DNA of 64,000 nucleotides from Collinsella sp. An268 (GCF_002159765.1 NZ_NFJH01000002.1:186001-250000); one strand, 5' to 3'; shown: positions 17,305 through 26,021, counted from the stretch's first letter. Notes: a model not told the origin generated them from the letters alone. Numbers and translations are program-made.

Positions 17305-17625
17305 CTAGAGCCCGGCCGGCCAGCGACAGCACGTGAGGTCGACTTTGCCGTTGGCGCGGAAGCGCACGCCCTCCGCCTCGAGCAGCGCGCGCTGCGCACC
17401 CTCGCCGCCAAAGGCGAAACCGGCGCAGAGGCTCCCGTCGGCAAAGACGACGCGATGGCACGGGACGACGCCCGGGCGCGGGTTGGCGTGCAGGGCAAAG
17501 CCCACGTACCGTGCGCGCCGCGGAGCGCCCACGAGCCGTGCGATCTGACCGTAGGTGGCGACCATCCCCGGGGGAATTTGCTCCACCGCCCCGTAGACGC
17601 TCTCAAAGAATGCACCGCGCTCCAT
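17305..17625 (-). CDS. small MGMT-family DNA repair protein
   Basis: 106-aa protein equal to the DNA-binding/active-site domain of O6-methylguanine-DNA methyltransferases, without the N-terminal domain. The helix-turn-helix segment (GMVATYGQIARLVG) and the PCHRVV active-site motif with Cys are present; alkyltransferase-like proteins usually have Trp in place of that Cys. So it could be catalytic or a lesion-binding protein feeding nucleotide excision repair. ATG 17625 has GGGAGG upstream; the longer frame to 18054 is antisense to the lactate permease. Confidence 0.85.
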   Translation of the reverse strand: MERGAFFESVYGAVEQIPPGMVATYGQIARLVGAPRRARYVGFALHANPRPGVVPCHRVVFADGSLCAGFAFGGEGAQRALLEAEGVRFRANGKVDLTCCRWPAGL

Positions 17626-17821
17626 CGTTCCTCCCGTCCTCAACCGTCGCAGTTCCCGCCAGGATGCGGCCGCAGGCTCCTTCTGGCGACCGCACTCGGC
17701 GGCGCCTTTTGCCCGCACCCGACGGCGCGGCTGCCGATTAGGCGCCATGGTAGCAGACGGCGCGCGCCCTTGCGGTATCCTTCTAAGGCGTGTTGATCGC
17801 TGTTCTGGTTGGGAGAACCTG

Positions 17822-19465
17822 ATGGATGTTCTGTCCTTCGTGCTGGCCCTCGTGCCGATCCTCTGGCTTGTGGTGGTGCTGCTCGTGTTCCGCTGGCCCG
17901 CGTGGCGCGCCGCCGCGGGCTCGCTTGTTTTGAGCTGCGTGCTTGCGGCGCTGTGGTGGCATCTCGGCGCCCTCGAGGTGGCGACGGCCGTGGCCGAGGG
18001 CTTCCTCATGGCGCTCTGGCCCATCGTCATCGTCATCATCGCCGCCGTCTTCACCTACAACCTCTGCGTGCGGACGGGTGCGATGGACGTCATCGGTCGC
18101 ATGATCACCTCGGTCTCGGCCGACCGGCGCATCCTGGCGCTGCTCATCGCTTGGTGTTTCGGCGGCTTTATGGAGGGGATGGCCGGTTTCGGCACCGCCG
18201 TCGCCATCCCGGCGGGCATGCTCGCCGCCCTCGGCTATCCGCCGCTCTCCGCGGTGCTCATGTGCCTTCTCGCCAACGGCGTGCCGACACCGTACGGGTC
18301 GATCGGCATCCCCACGGTCTCTCTGGCCGACCTGGTGGGGCTCGATGCCGCCGACCTCGCTTTCACGCAGATGGTGCAGCTGGCGCCCTTCTTCATCGTG
18401 GCGCCCGTCCTCATCGTGCTCGTCGCCGGGAAGGACGTGCCGGGCTCCGGCGTCGCCCAGCGCCTGCGCGGCGTGATCGGCGTGGCGCTCGCCGCCGGGG
18501 TATCGTTCACCGTGCCGGCGCTCGCCGTCGCCGCGCTGGTGGGCCCCGAGCTCACCGTGGTGGTGGGGAGCATTTGCTCCCTCGGCGTCACGGCGGCGCT
18601 CGGGCGCGCTGTCGAGCGGCGCGGCGCGCTCGACGAGGCGTACCGACTGGGAACGGGTGAGAGCGCTCAGGCGGGCCCCTCGGCCGGCGCCCCGGAGAGC
18701 GCCCCGACGGGCTCTCAGACCTCGTCTCCCGTCGACGCCCCCGCCGCGCCCCTCACCCTCGGCGCCGCCCTGCGCGCCTGGTCGTGTTTCATCCTCATCT
18801 TCTTGTTGCTGCTGGGCACCTCGAAGCTCGTCGCGCCCGTCAACGCCGCCCTCGCGCCGCTCTCGACAACGCTCACGGTCTACAGCGGCCCTAATCCCGG
18901 ATCGCTGAGCTTCAGCTGGGTCAACACCCCGGGCGTCCTCATCATGGTGGCCGCCCTCGTGGGCGGCGCCATCCAGGGGGCGACGCCGCGCGTGATGGGG
19001 GAGGTCCTCGTCGCCACCGTCAAGCAGATGCTGCCCACGGTTGCCACGATGCTCGCCGTGCTCGGTTGCGCCAAGGTCATGGGATACGCCGGCATGATCT
19101 CGTCTATATCCGCCTTCTGCATCGCGGTGGCGGGCGGGCTCTACCCGCTTCTCGCCCCGTGGATCGGGGCGGTGGGGACGTTCGTCACCGGCTCCGGCAC
19201 GAGCTCGGGGATGCTCTTCGGTCAGGTGCAGGCGCAGGCGGCCGAGGCGCTCGGTGCCGACCCCGTGTGGACGGTGGGCCTCAATTCGCTCGGCGTCGCG
19301 GCGGGCAAGATGCTCTCGCCCCAAACGCTTGCCATCGGGCTCGCCGCCGTGCGCGTGCGCGGCAAGGACGCCGAGCTCCTGCGCGCGGTGGCCCCCTACG
19401 CGCTCGGCTTCCTCGTCGTGATGTCTATCATCGGCATGGCGGGAAGCGCCCTGCCCCTCTGGTAG
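17822..19465 (+). CDS. lctP: L-lactate permease family transporter
   Basis: 547-aa polytopic transporter of the LctP family (lactate or glycolate symport). Many hydrophobic helices; family blocks include FGGFMEGMAGFGTAVAIPAG (residues about 115-135) and VGTFVTGSGTSSGMLFG near the C-terminus. A soluble, Ala/Pro/Ser-rich loop of ~35 residues (SAQAGPSAGAPESAPTG...) splits the protein in the middle and looks poorly conserved. Start ATG 17822; no strong ribosome site (TGGGAGAACCTG). Monocistronic. Confidence 0.88.
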   Translation: MDVLSFVLALVPILWLVVVLLVFRWPAWRAAAGSLVLSCVLAALWWHLGALEVATAVAEGFLMALWPIVIVIIAAVFTYNLCVRTGAMDVIGRMITSVSADRRILALLIAWCFGGFMEGMAGFGTAVAIPAGMLAALGYPPLSAVLMCLLANGVPTPYGSIGIPTVSLADLVGLDAADLAFTQMVQLAPFFIVAPVLIVLVAGKDVPGSGVAQRLRGVIGVALAAGVSFTVPALAVAALVGPELTVVVGSICSLGVTAALGRAVERRGALDEAYRLGTGESAQAGPSAGAPESAPTGSQTSSPVDAPAAPLTLGAALRAWSCFILIFLLLLGTSKLVAPVNAALAPLSTTLTVYSGPNPGSLSFSWVNTPGVLIMVAALVGGAIQGATPRVMGEVLVATVKQMLPTVATMLAVLGCAKVMGYAGMISSISAFCIAVAGGLYPLLAPWIGAVGTFVTGSGTSSGMLFGQVQAQAAEALGADPVWTVGLNSLGVAAGKMLSPQTLAIGLAAVRVRGKDAELLRAVAPYALGFLVVMSIIGMAGSALPLW

Positions 19466-19652
19466 GCGACGCTGTATAACAGTAAGCCGTGGGTAACTTA
19501 TGGAGGACCCGTGGAGGGTTCGGGCGGGGAACGGCGATGTCACATAGTTTGCTATAGTTAACTCAACGACGGAGCAGGTACCAGGCGATGAAATAACCTC
19601 TTCGTCGAAGCGGATCGCATCCCTCCCCTCTGTGCGATCAACGGTGTTTGCG
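19466..19652. other. intergenic region between lctP and HAD gene
   Basis: Together with the hairpin at 19653-19689 and the short stretch up to 19770 this is about 300 bp without a gene. I see no recognisable RNA or promoter pair; TTTGCTATAGTT near 19548 is A/T-rich but lacks a clear partner element. Confidence 0.4.
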
Positions 19653-19689
19653 GCAGGGCCCGCCATCTGAATGAGATGGCGGGCCCTGC
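19653..19689. terminator. perfect 16-bp hairpin between convergent genes
   Basis: GCAGGGCCCGCCATCT (19653-19668), loop GAATG, AGATGGCGGGCCCTGC (19674-19689). No T-run. Placement between lctP (plus) and a HAD gene (minus) suggests a bidirectional transcription end, like the hairpin at 10525. Confidence 0.6.
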
Positions 19690-19770
19690 GCAGTTCTGGC
19701 AGTTGTGGGACGGGGCGGCTTCAGGCAGCATGCGCGCGGGCGCGGGGGAGCGCAAGCAGAGGCGCGCAAG

Positions 19771-20613
19771 CTATGCCGCTCGATGCTCCGGCTCGATAAA
19801 GCGCGCGACAACCTCGGCGAGCGCGCCCGCCTCGCAATCGGTGTCGAGGATGACGTCGCAGGCGGATCGGATGTCGTCGGTGGCGTTGGCGACGCCCACA
19901 CCGAGCCCCGCCGTGCGGATGAGGGCGAGGTCGTTGGCCGAGTCCCCCATGCCGATGGTGTCTGCCACATCGATTCTGAGGTGCGCCGCGAGGTGCGCGA
20001 GGCCCGTGCCCTTGTCGATGCCCGCCGGCATGCACTCGGCATAGCGGTTGGACGAGAACGTGATGTCGATGGGGAGGTCGGGCATCGCCGCGGCGGCCTC
20101 GGAGGCAAGGCGCTTCACCTGGGCGAAGTCGGGATCCATGTAGAGGATCTTGACGATGGGCTCGCCGTCCGCAAAGCCGAGGTCCCGCCAGCCGTCGTCG
20201 ACAAACTCCACGCCGGCGACGCCCTCGATCGCCCGGCGCTCCGCCTCGGGGGCGAACTGGATGAGGATGCGGCCGCTCGGCGTATAGGCGTGCACGCACT
20301 GGCGGCGCTCGAGCGCGAAGCCGTAGAGGGCGTCGGCGGTGGGCTGGTCGAGCGTGGTGGAGATGAGCGGGCGGGCGTCGCCCCAGCGGTTGATGAAGGC
20401 GCCGTTGTACGAGATCACGTAGCCGCCCTCAAAGAGCGCAGGGTCCACGTCCGCAAAGCTCGCTACGATGGAGGGGTAGGGGCGCCCCGAGCACGGGACG
20501 AAGGGGACGCCGAGCTCCTTCAGACGCTCGAGCGCGGCGACGTTCTCTGCCGGCAGGCGATGGCCGGCGCCGAGCATGGTCTCGTCCATATCGCTGGCGA
20601 TCAGGCGGTACAT
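19771..20613 (-). CDS. HAD-superfamily Cof-type phosphatase
   Basis: 280-aa hydrolase of the Cof/HAD-IIB group, acting on phosphorylated metabolites or cofactors. Motif I SDMDETML (nucleophile and acid Asp), motif II CSGRPY, the Cof-type cap in the middle, the motif III Lys in the GIDKGTGL segment, and motif IV GMGDSANDLALI. ATG 20613 is preferred over a GTG six bases upstream because AAAGGAG is seven bases away. Lies 33 bp after trpS on the same strand. Substrate unknown. Confidence 0.88.
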   Translation of the reverse strand: MYRLIASDMDETMLGAGHRLPAENVAALERLKELGVPFVPCSGRPYPSIVASFADVDPALFEGGYVISYNGAFINRWGDARPLISTTLDQPTADALYGFALERRQCVHAYTPSGRILIQFAPEAERRAIEGVAGVEFVDDGWRDLGFADGEPIVKILYMDPDFAQVKRLASEAAAAMPDLPIDITFSSNRYAECMPAGIDKGTGLAHLAAHLRIDVADTIGMGDSANDLALIRTAGLGVGVANATDDIRSACDVILDTDCEAGALAEVVARFIEPEHRAA

Positions 20614-20646
20614 GGCCACTCCTTTCCAAAGCGCCCGGCGGCGCCG

Positions 20647-21696
20647 CTAGTAGACCATCCCCATGGCCTCGCGCACCTCGTCGAGCGTGCGCTCCGCAAT
20701 CTCGTTGGCGCGGCGGTTGCCTTCGGCGAGGACGTCCCTCACATAGGAGAGGTCGCCCTCAAACTGGTGGCGGCGCTCGCGGATGGGGGCGAAGTAGCTG
20801 TTGACGGCTTCGGTCACGTACGCCTTGAGGGCGCCGGAGCCGCCCATGCCGATCTCGGCGGCGATGTCCTCGGGCGCGCGGCCGGTGCAGATGGCGGCGG
20901 TCGAGAGCAGGCCGGAGACGCCGGGGCGCTTCTCGGGGTCGAAGGTGATCATGCGCTCGGAGTCGGTCTGGCTCTTCTTGATGCGCTTCGCCGTCTCCTC
21001 GGCGGTCATCGAGATCGAGATGGCGTTGCCGTAGGACTTGCTCATCTTGCGTCCGTCGAGGCCGGGCAGAAGCGGGGTCTCGGAGAGCAGGGCGTCCACC
21101 TCGGGGAAGACCTTGCCGTAGCGGTTGTTGAAGCGCCGCGCGATGAGGCGCGTGAGCTCGATGTGCGGCAGCTGGTCGCGACCTACGGGCACGATGTTGC
21201 CCTTGCAGAACAGGATGTCGCACGCCTGGTGCACCGGATAGGTGAGCAGAAGGCCGGTGAGCTCGTGGCCCGAGGCCTCCATCTCCGCCTTGACGGTGGG
21301 GTTGCGGGCGAGCTCCGCCTCGGAGACGAGCGAGAGGAACGGCAGCATGAGCTGGTTGCACGCAGGGACCGCGGAGTGCGCGTAGATCATGGTCTTGTCC
21401 GGGTCGATGCCGCAGGCCAGGTAGTCCATGATCATGTTGTAGACGTTGTCCTGGATGTGCTCGGTGGTGTCGCGGTCGGTGATGACCTGGTAGTCGGCGA
21501 TGAGGACGGCCGTGTTGACGCCCTTGTTCTGCAGCTCCACGCGACGCTTGAGTGTGCCGAAGTAGTGGCCGAGGTGAAGCCTGCCGGTGGGGCGGTCGCC
21601 CGTGAGCATGCGATAGGCGCCGGGGTTCTTCTCGAGGTCGGCCGCGATCTGCTCGCTGCGCTTCTGCGCGGTCTCGTAGCTGCGTTCGTTGGGCAT
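20647..21696 (-). CDS. trpS: tryptophanyl-tRNA synthetase
   Basis: 349-aa class Ic synthetase charging tRNA-Trp. TGDRPTGRLHLGHYFG carries the HIGH-type motif (HLGH); GRKMSKSYGNAI carries KMSKS. Length is normal. ATG 21696 has TTAGGAGAG upstream. No T-box leader is recognised in the 97 bp before it. Confidence 0.95.
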   Translation of the reverse strand: MPNERSYETAQKRSEQIAADLEKNPGAYRMLTGDRPTGRLHLGHYFGTLKRRVELQNKGVNTAVLIADYQVITDRDTTEHIQDNVYNMIMDYLACGIDPDKTMIYAHSAVPACNQLMLPFLSLVSEAELARNPTVKAEMEASGHELTGLLLTYPVHQACDILFCKGNIVPVGRDQLPHIELTRLIARRFNNRYGKVFPEVDALLSETPLLPGLDGRKMSKSYGNAISISMTAEETAKRIKKSQTDSERMITFDPEKRPGVSGLLSTAAICTGRAPEDIAAEIGMGGSGALKAYVTEAVNSYFAPIRERRHQFEGDLSYVRDVLAEGNRRANEIAERTLDEVREAMGMVY

Positions 21697-21793
21697 GGGT
21701 CTCTCCTAACTCGGGTGCTGATGGGGGTAGCGCGGGAAGGACCCGCAAGGCGGCGCGGGGAGCGGGGCTCCCCCGGTCCGCGGGCGCGGAGTC

Positions 21794-23038
21794 TTAAGGC
21801 CGATCGTGGTCGTGCAGATGGTCCTGAAGCCGTTGGAGCTCCTCGCGGACCTCCTCGTGGCGCTCGGTGCGGGCGCGCTCGGCCGCCGCGGCTTCCTCCA
21901 CAAACGCGGGGTCGTCCGGCGTGACGAGCTCGTCTTTGTGCGTCTTGGGATTGTAATGGTGGCGGAGCACCGGTTCAAACAGGTGCAGGCGCATGGCAAA
22001 GAAGGCTGAGCATACGAGGAGCACGATGAAGATGACGATGCGCGCCTCGATGGGCACCTGGTTGATGAGGGTGGCGCCGAGGGCGAGCAGGATGCACCAC
22101 GCGTAGATGAGAAGCACCGCCTGGCGCTGGTCGTATCCCTCTTGGATGAGGCGGTGGTGGATGTGGCCCTTATCGGCCTGGCCGATGCTCACGTGCGCGC
22201 GCTTGCGGCGGACGATGGCGGAGAGCGTGTCCAAGATGGGCACGCCGGCGACGATGAGCGGGATGAGGAGCGACGTGAGCGCCGCGGTGCGGCTGACCGA
22301 GAGGAGCGAGATCATGCCGAGGGCGAAACCCAGAAGGAGCGAGCCGGCGTCGCCCAGAAAAATGCTCGCCGGATGGAAGTTGTAGCGCAAGAAGGCGACG
22401 CACGAGCCGAAGAGCGCGATGGAGAGCGCCGCCGCGTCGCCGCGGCCGGAGAGCACGGCGAAGCCGAACATCGCGAGGGCGGCGATAGCGGAGATGCCCG
22501 TCGCCAGGCCGTCGAGCCCGTCGATTAGGTTGATGATGTTAGCGAAGGCGACGAGGTAGACGACCGTGATGGGGTAGGCGAGCCAGCCGAGGTCGATGTA
22601 GTCCCCGGGAACGAACGGGTTGACGATGCTGCCGATGGTGAGGCCGCCGGCGGCCGCGACGATGGCGGCGACGACCTGCCCGGCGAGCTTGGCGCGCGGT
22701 CTGAGCGATACGACGTCGTCGATGGCGCCCGTCGCGGTGATGATGCAGACCGAGAGCGCGAGGACCGGGTAGTTGACGGTGAGGCTCGGGTGCGGGACGA
22801 GGGCGGACGGCCAGCCCCAGTACCAGGTGCCGAATACCTGCAGCGCGCAGGCGACGACGAGCCCCGCGAACACCGCAAGGCCCCCCATGCGCGGCACGGG
22901 CTCGGTGTTGATGCGCCGCTTGGAGGGGTAGTCGACCGCGTCGAGGCGGATGGCGAGGCCCTTGACAGCGGGTACGAGCAGAAGCGTCGTCAATGCCGCC
23001 GCGGCCGCGAGGCATATGTAGGGAACGAGCGAATCCAT
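21794..23038 (-). CDS. undecaprenyl-phosphate sugar-1-phosphate transferase (TagO/WecA-like)
   Basis: About 414-aa polyprenyl-phosphate N-acetylhexosamine-1-phosphate transferase starting cell-wall glycopolymer synthesis at the membrane. Around ten membrane helices. Catalytic motifs: GAIDDVVSLRP (DD), NLIDGLDGLATG (NxxNxxDGxDGL-like), FLGDAGSLLLGF, and the cytosolic HIHHRL His motif. A hydrophilic, acidic C-terminal tail (about 45 residues) follows the last helix. Start at ATG 23038 is chosen by family alignment; an in-frame ATG at 23122 exists and neither has a good ribosome site. Confidence 0.86.
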   Translation of the reverse strand: MDSLVPYICLAAAAALTTLLLVPAVKGLAIRLDAVDYPSKRRINTEPVPRMGGLAVFAGLVVACALQVFGTWYWGWPSALVPHPSLTVNYPVLALSVCIITATGAIDDVVSLRPRAKLAGQVVAAIVAAAGGLTIGSIVNPFVPGDYIDLGWLAYPITVVYLVAFANIINLIDGLDGLATGISAIAALAMFGFAVLSGRGDAAALSIALFGSCVAFLRYNFHPASIFLGDAGSLLLGFALGMISLLSVSRTAALTSLLIPLIVAGVPILDTLSAIVRRKRAHVSIGQADKGHIHHRLIQEGYDQRQAVLLIYAWCILLALGATLINQVPIEARIVIFIVLLVCSAFFAMRLHLFEPVLRHHYNPKTHKDELVTPDDPAFVEEAAAAERARTERHEEVREELQRLQDHLHDHDRP

Positions 23039-23314
23039 AGGGGCAAAACCGCCGGGAGTCGGGGACGAATATGCTGCGACGGCGCCCCTCCGGCGGGGGA
23101 GCGGTGCCGAATCACACTCCATGATACTCGAAGCGGGCGTGCGGGTGAGGTGCGGCGCCGATCGACCACGCAGCTATCAGAATTGCGCGGCCAAATGTGC
23201 CCCAAAAGCAACAATATAGGCTTTTACGTGGAGAAATGTGTTGTTCAGACGAACACTCCCATCATCTGACACAGGTTTTGATAAGTCAAGACTGGTATTA
23301 CAAATTGCGTCGCG

Positions 23315-23320
23315 TATGAT
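23315..23320 (+). promoter_or_regulatory. possible -10 element of the 6S-like RNA
   Basis: TATGAT at 23315-23320 would place a start of transcription near 23327, just before the closing stem of the RNA at 23330. The -35 region (CTGGTA at 23292-23297, 17-bp spacing) is weak. Confidence 0.4.
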
Positions 23321-23329
23321 GAAGATGTT

Positions 23330-23487
23330 CCGCTCCCCGCGGAGCAACTGGGTGAACCGTCGCGTTTTACTAGGGAGCCCACACAGTCGCGTTAGTACAG
23401 GTATCCTTCGTTGTTAAGGACGCTGGAAGAGGCGATGAGGGCGCCCACCTTGCAGAGGTGGGTTCATTATGGCAAAGCGGGGAGCGG
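23330..23487 (+). ncRNA. ssrS: 6S RNA candidate
   Basis: Candidate regulator of RNA polymerase holoenzyme. An 11-bp closing stem pairs CCGCTCCCCGC (23330-23340) with GCGGGGAGCGG (23477-23487). Inside, TGAACC (23353-23358) can pair with GGTTCA (23461-23466), and the 3' side has GGCGCCCACCTTG...AGGTGGGTTCA, a hairpin-plus-GGTTCA arrangement that I recall as the conserved 3' part of bacterial 6S RNAs. Length (~160 nt) fits. A strong terminator follows. No ORF fits this stretch. Identification is by eye; a covariance search would settle it. Confidence 0.72.
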
Positions 23488-23503
23488 TCATCTTGTGCGT
23501 ATG

Positions 23504-23533
23504 GCGGCTCCCGCGTTGCGGGGCCGCTTTTTT
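23504..23533 (+). terminator. rho-independent terminator of the 6S-like RNA
   Basis: GCGGCTCCCGC (23504-23514), loop GTT, GCGGGGCCGC (23518-23527), then TTTTTT (23528-23533). It is oriented on the plus strand and ends 4 bp before the treR stop codon, so it serves the RNA and not treR. Confidence 0.82.
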
Positions 23534-23537
23534 GTCG

Positions 23538-24260
23538 CTACACGGCGCTGCGCACGGCGGTGTCGTGGAAGCAGAACATCTCGGGATGATGGCGCGACTC
23601 GGTGTACTCGAACATGATGCCCTGGCCGTCGAAGGTCTGGCTCGTCATCACCGCCACGTAGTCGGCGCCGCCCAGATCGAGCATGTCCCGGTCGTGGTCG
23701 GTCGCACGCTCCACGGTGATGGTGCGCTTGCTGGTGGCGACGGTGAGCCCGCGCTCGTCTTCGAGGAAGGCGTAGATGGAGTCCTCGGCGATCTTGGGCG
23801 TGAGGCCCTCGACGCTTGAGGCGAGAAAATAGCTGCGGTCGAGAATGAGGGGGCGGCCGTCGAGGATGCGCTTGCGCTCGACGGTCACGAGCTCGGCGCC
23901 CTCGGGGTGCCCGGTGCGGTGCGCGAGCGCCCCGTCGGCGACGAGGGTGGAGAAATCGGTCACCTCGGTTCGGGCGTGCAGGCGGTTGTGCGCTGACGTC
24001 TCCCTAAATGACTGGATGCCGCCGACCTCGAAGGTCGCCCGCTCGCGCGCCTGCCAGATGACGCGCACGCCCTTGCCGTGGACGGGCTGGACGTAGCCCT
24101 TCTCCTTCAACAGGGCGAGGGCGCGCCGCAGCGTGTTGTGCGAGCAGGAGAACGCCTGGGTGAGCGCGCTCTCGGAGGGGAGCAGGCTCTGGTACGGATA
24201 GGTGCCGTCCTCGATGTGCTCGCGGAGGGTGCGGTAGATGGTGTCGTAGCGCGCTTTCAT
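23538..24260 (-). CDS. treR: trehalose operon repressor, GntR/UTRA family
   Basis: 240-aa GntR-type regulator: winged helix-turn-helix in residues 1-70 (LLPSESALTQAFSCSHNTLRRAL) and a UTRA effector domain after about residue 80. In known TreR proteins trehalose 6-phosphate releases the repressor. ATG 24260 has AAAGGAGAG upstream. Divergent from the trehalose PTS gene; three matching inverted repeats lie between, one overlapping the likely treR promoter, which suggests autoregulation. Confidence 0.9.
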   Translation of the reverse strand: MKARYDTIYRTLREHIEDGTYPYQSLLPSESALTQAFSCSHNTLRRALALLKEKGYVQPVHGKGVRVIWQARERATFEVGGIQSFRETSAHNRLHARTEVTDFSTLVADGALAHRTGHPEGAELVTVERKRILDGRPLILDRSYFLASSVEGLTPKIAEDSIYAFLEDERGLTVATSKRTITVERATDHDRDMLDLGGADYVAVMTSQTFDGQGIMFEYTESRHHPEMFCFHDTAVRSAV

Positions 24261-24322
24261 GGCGGTTCTCTCCTTTGGGTGCATGGCCGCACCAACTATA
24301 GCTCAGATACGCGAGTGGAGGA

Positions 24323-24342
24323 CAACTCATCTGAATAAGTAT
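24323..24342. promoter_or_regulatory. TreR operator site 1
   Basis: CAACTCATCTGAATAAGTAT is an imperfect copy of the two better inverted repeats downstream. It overlaps a possible -35 (TTGTCC on the minus strand) of treR whose -10 would be TATAGT (24300-24295), consistent with autoregulation. Confidence 0.6.
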
Positions 24343-24391
24343 GCCGTTTGCCGGCGCGCGGGGACCGTTCGCCGGAATGCGAAGGTTCTCG

Positions 24392-24411
24392 CAACTCATT
24401 CAAATGAGTTG
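24392..24411. promoter_or_regulatory. TreR operator site 2
   Basis: CAACTCATTCAAATGAGTTG, a perfect inverted repeat (nine-base arms, two-base centre; flanking G/C extends it to 10). It is in the treR-treP intergenic region. Confidence 0.75.
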
Positions 24412-24425
24412 CGGCATACTGTAGT

Positions 24426-24445
24426 CAACTTATTCAGATAAGTTG
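24426..24445. promoter_or_regulatory. TreR operator site 3
   Basis: CAACTTATTCAGATAAGTTG, an inverted repeat of the same consensus as site 2, 14 bp after it and 43 bp before the trehalose PTS start. Sites 2 and 3 would block the PTS promoter. Confidence 0.75.
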
Positions 24446-24488
24446 CATCCCACGGGATGCGGGGTACGGCTACAAAGGAGGTAGCTCG

Positions 24489-25952
24489 ATGGCGAAGTAC
24501 ACGGAGGACGCGGCGCGTCTGCTCGACCTCGTCGGCGGGAAGGAGAACATCTCAGCGGTGACGCACTGCATGACGCGCATGCGGTTCGTGCTGGTGGACG
24601 AGGGCAAGGCCGACGTCTCGGCAATCGAGGCGCTGCCCGCGGCGAAGGGCACGTTCACCCAGGCGGGGCAGTTCCAGGTCATCATCGGCAACGACGTCGC
24701 CGACTTCTACCAGGAGTTCAGCAAGGTATCGGGTATCGAGGGCGTTTCCAAGGAGGCGGCCAAGGCGGCGGCCGGCGCCAACCAGAACCCGCTGCAGCGC
24801 GCCATGGGCGTGCTCGGCGAGATCTTCGCCCCGCTCATCCCCGCGCTCATCTGCGGCGGTCTGATCCTCGGCTTCCGCAACATCATCGGCGAGGTCAACT
24901 TCTTCAACGATGCGGGCGCCTTCGACCTCGAGCACGGCACGCTCTCGATCGCGGACATCTCCACGTTCTGGATGGGCATGTACAACTTCCTGTGGGTCAT
25001 CGGCGAGGCCGTCTTCCACATGCTGCCCGTGGGGATCTGCTGGTCGGTAACCCGCAAGATGGGGACCACGCCCATCTTGGGCATCATCCTCGGCTTGACG
25101 CTCGTGTCGCCGCAGCTGCTCAACGGCTTCTCGGTGGCGGGCGCCGATGCCGAGACCATCGCCGCGCACACCTACGACTTCGGGTTCTTCTCCTTTGTGG
25201 GGACCGGCTACCAGGGGCAGGTCATCGCCGCGCTCATGGCCGCCTTCGTCCTGGTGGCGCTCGAGAAGTTCTTCACCAAGGTCACGCCTGAGGTCGTGCG
25301 CATGATCGTCGTGCCGTTCATGTCGCTCGTGCCCGCCGTGTTCATCGCGCACCTCGTGGTGGGCCCCATCGGCTGGGCCATCGGCAACGGCATCGCCGAC
25401 GTCGTCAACTGGGGCCTCTCGTCCAACGTGCGCGTCCTCTTCGCGGCCGTGTTCGGTGCGCTCTACGCCCCGCTCGTCATGACCGGCCTGCACCATATGA
25501 CCAACGCCATCGACACTCAGCTCGTCAACAGCCTCGGCTACACCACGCTCTGGCCCATGATCGCGCTCTCCAACATCGCGCAGGGCTCCGCCGTGCTCGC
25601 CATGATCGTGCTCCAGAAGAACAACGAGCGCGCCCAGCAGGTCAACATCCCCGCTTGCGTGTCGTGCTACCTCGGCGTGACCGAGCCGGCGCTCTTCGGC
25701 GTCAACCTCAAGTACAAATTCCCGCTCCTCTGCGGTATGGCGGGATCGGCGCTCGCGGCCATGGTGTGCACGGGCTTCTCGGTCAAGGCGCTCTCCATCG
25801 GCGTCGGCGGCGTGCCCGGCATCCTCTCCATCATGTTCGAGTACTGGGGCCTCTTCGCGCTCTGCATGGCCATCGCCATCGTGGTGCCGTTTGCCCTCAC
25901 GCTCGTGGTGGGCGGCCGCCGGCTTGCGGCTGAGGAGCGCGGGCTCGCCTAG
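24489..25952 (+). CDS. treP: PTS trehalose-specific EIIBC component
   Basis: 487-aa membrane protein importing trehalose as trehalose 6-phosphate. EIIB domain at the N-terminus with the phosphorylated Cys27 in AVTHCMTRMRF; EIIC domain from about residue 105 with ~10 membrane helices and the TGLHHMTNAID and GVTEPALFGVNL motifs of the glucose-superfamily PTS. There is no EIIA domain, so a separate EIIA (often the glucose one) must supply the phosphate. AAAGGAGG lies before the ATG. Confidence 0.93.
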   Translation: MAKYTEDAARLLDLVGGKENISAVTHCMTRMRFVLVDEGKADVSAIEALPAAKGTFTQAGQFQVIIGNDVADFYQEFSKVSGIEGVSKEAAKAAAGANQNPLQRAMGVLGEIFAPLIPALICGGLILGFRNIIGEVNFFNDAGAFDLEHGTLSIADISTFWMGMYNFLWVIGEAVFHMLPVGICWSVTRKMGTTPILGIILGLTLVSPQLLNGFSVAGADAETIAAHTYDFGFFSFVGTGYQGQVIAALMAAFVLVALEKFFTKVTPEVVRMIVVPFMSLVPAVFIAHLVVGPIGWAIGNGIADVVNWGLSSNVRVLFAAVFGALYAPLVMTGLHHMTNAIDTQLVNSLGYTTLWPMIALSNIAQGSAVLAMIVLQKNNERAQQVNIPACVSCYLGVTEPALFGVNLKYKFPLLCGMAGSALAAMVCTGFSVKALSIGVGGVPGILSIMFEYWGLFALCMAIAIVVPFALTLVVGGRRLAAEERGLA

Positions 25953-26021
25953 CGGCGGCGCCCCGGCGCGGACCCGGCGCCCATCGAAGCGCGCGGCGGG
26001 TGCCGGGCCCGGCCTCGAAGG

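Noticed and set aside
17626-18054. N-terminal extension of the MGMT gene
   Set aside because: The extension is antisense to lctP and low in complexity; ATG 17625 has a good ribosome site.
21697-21793. T-box leader of trpS
   Set aside because: The antiterminator consensus is not present in the 97-bp gap.
19705-21924. 739-codon open frame on the plus strand
   Set aside because: Antisense to the HAD phosphatase and trpS genes.
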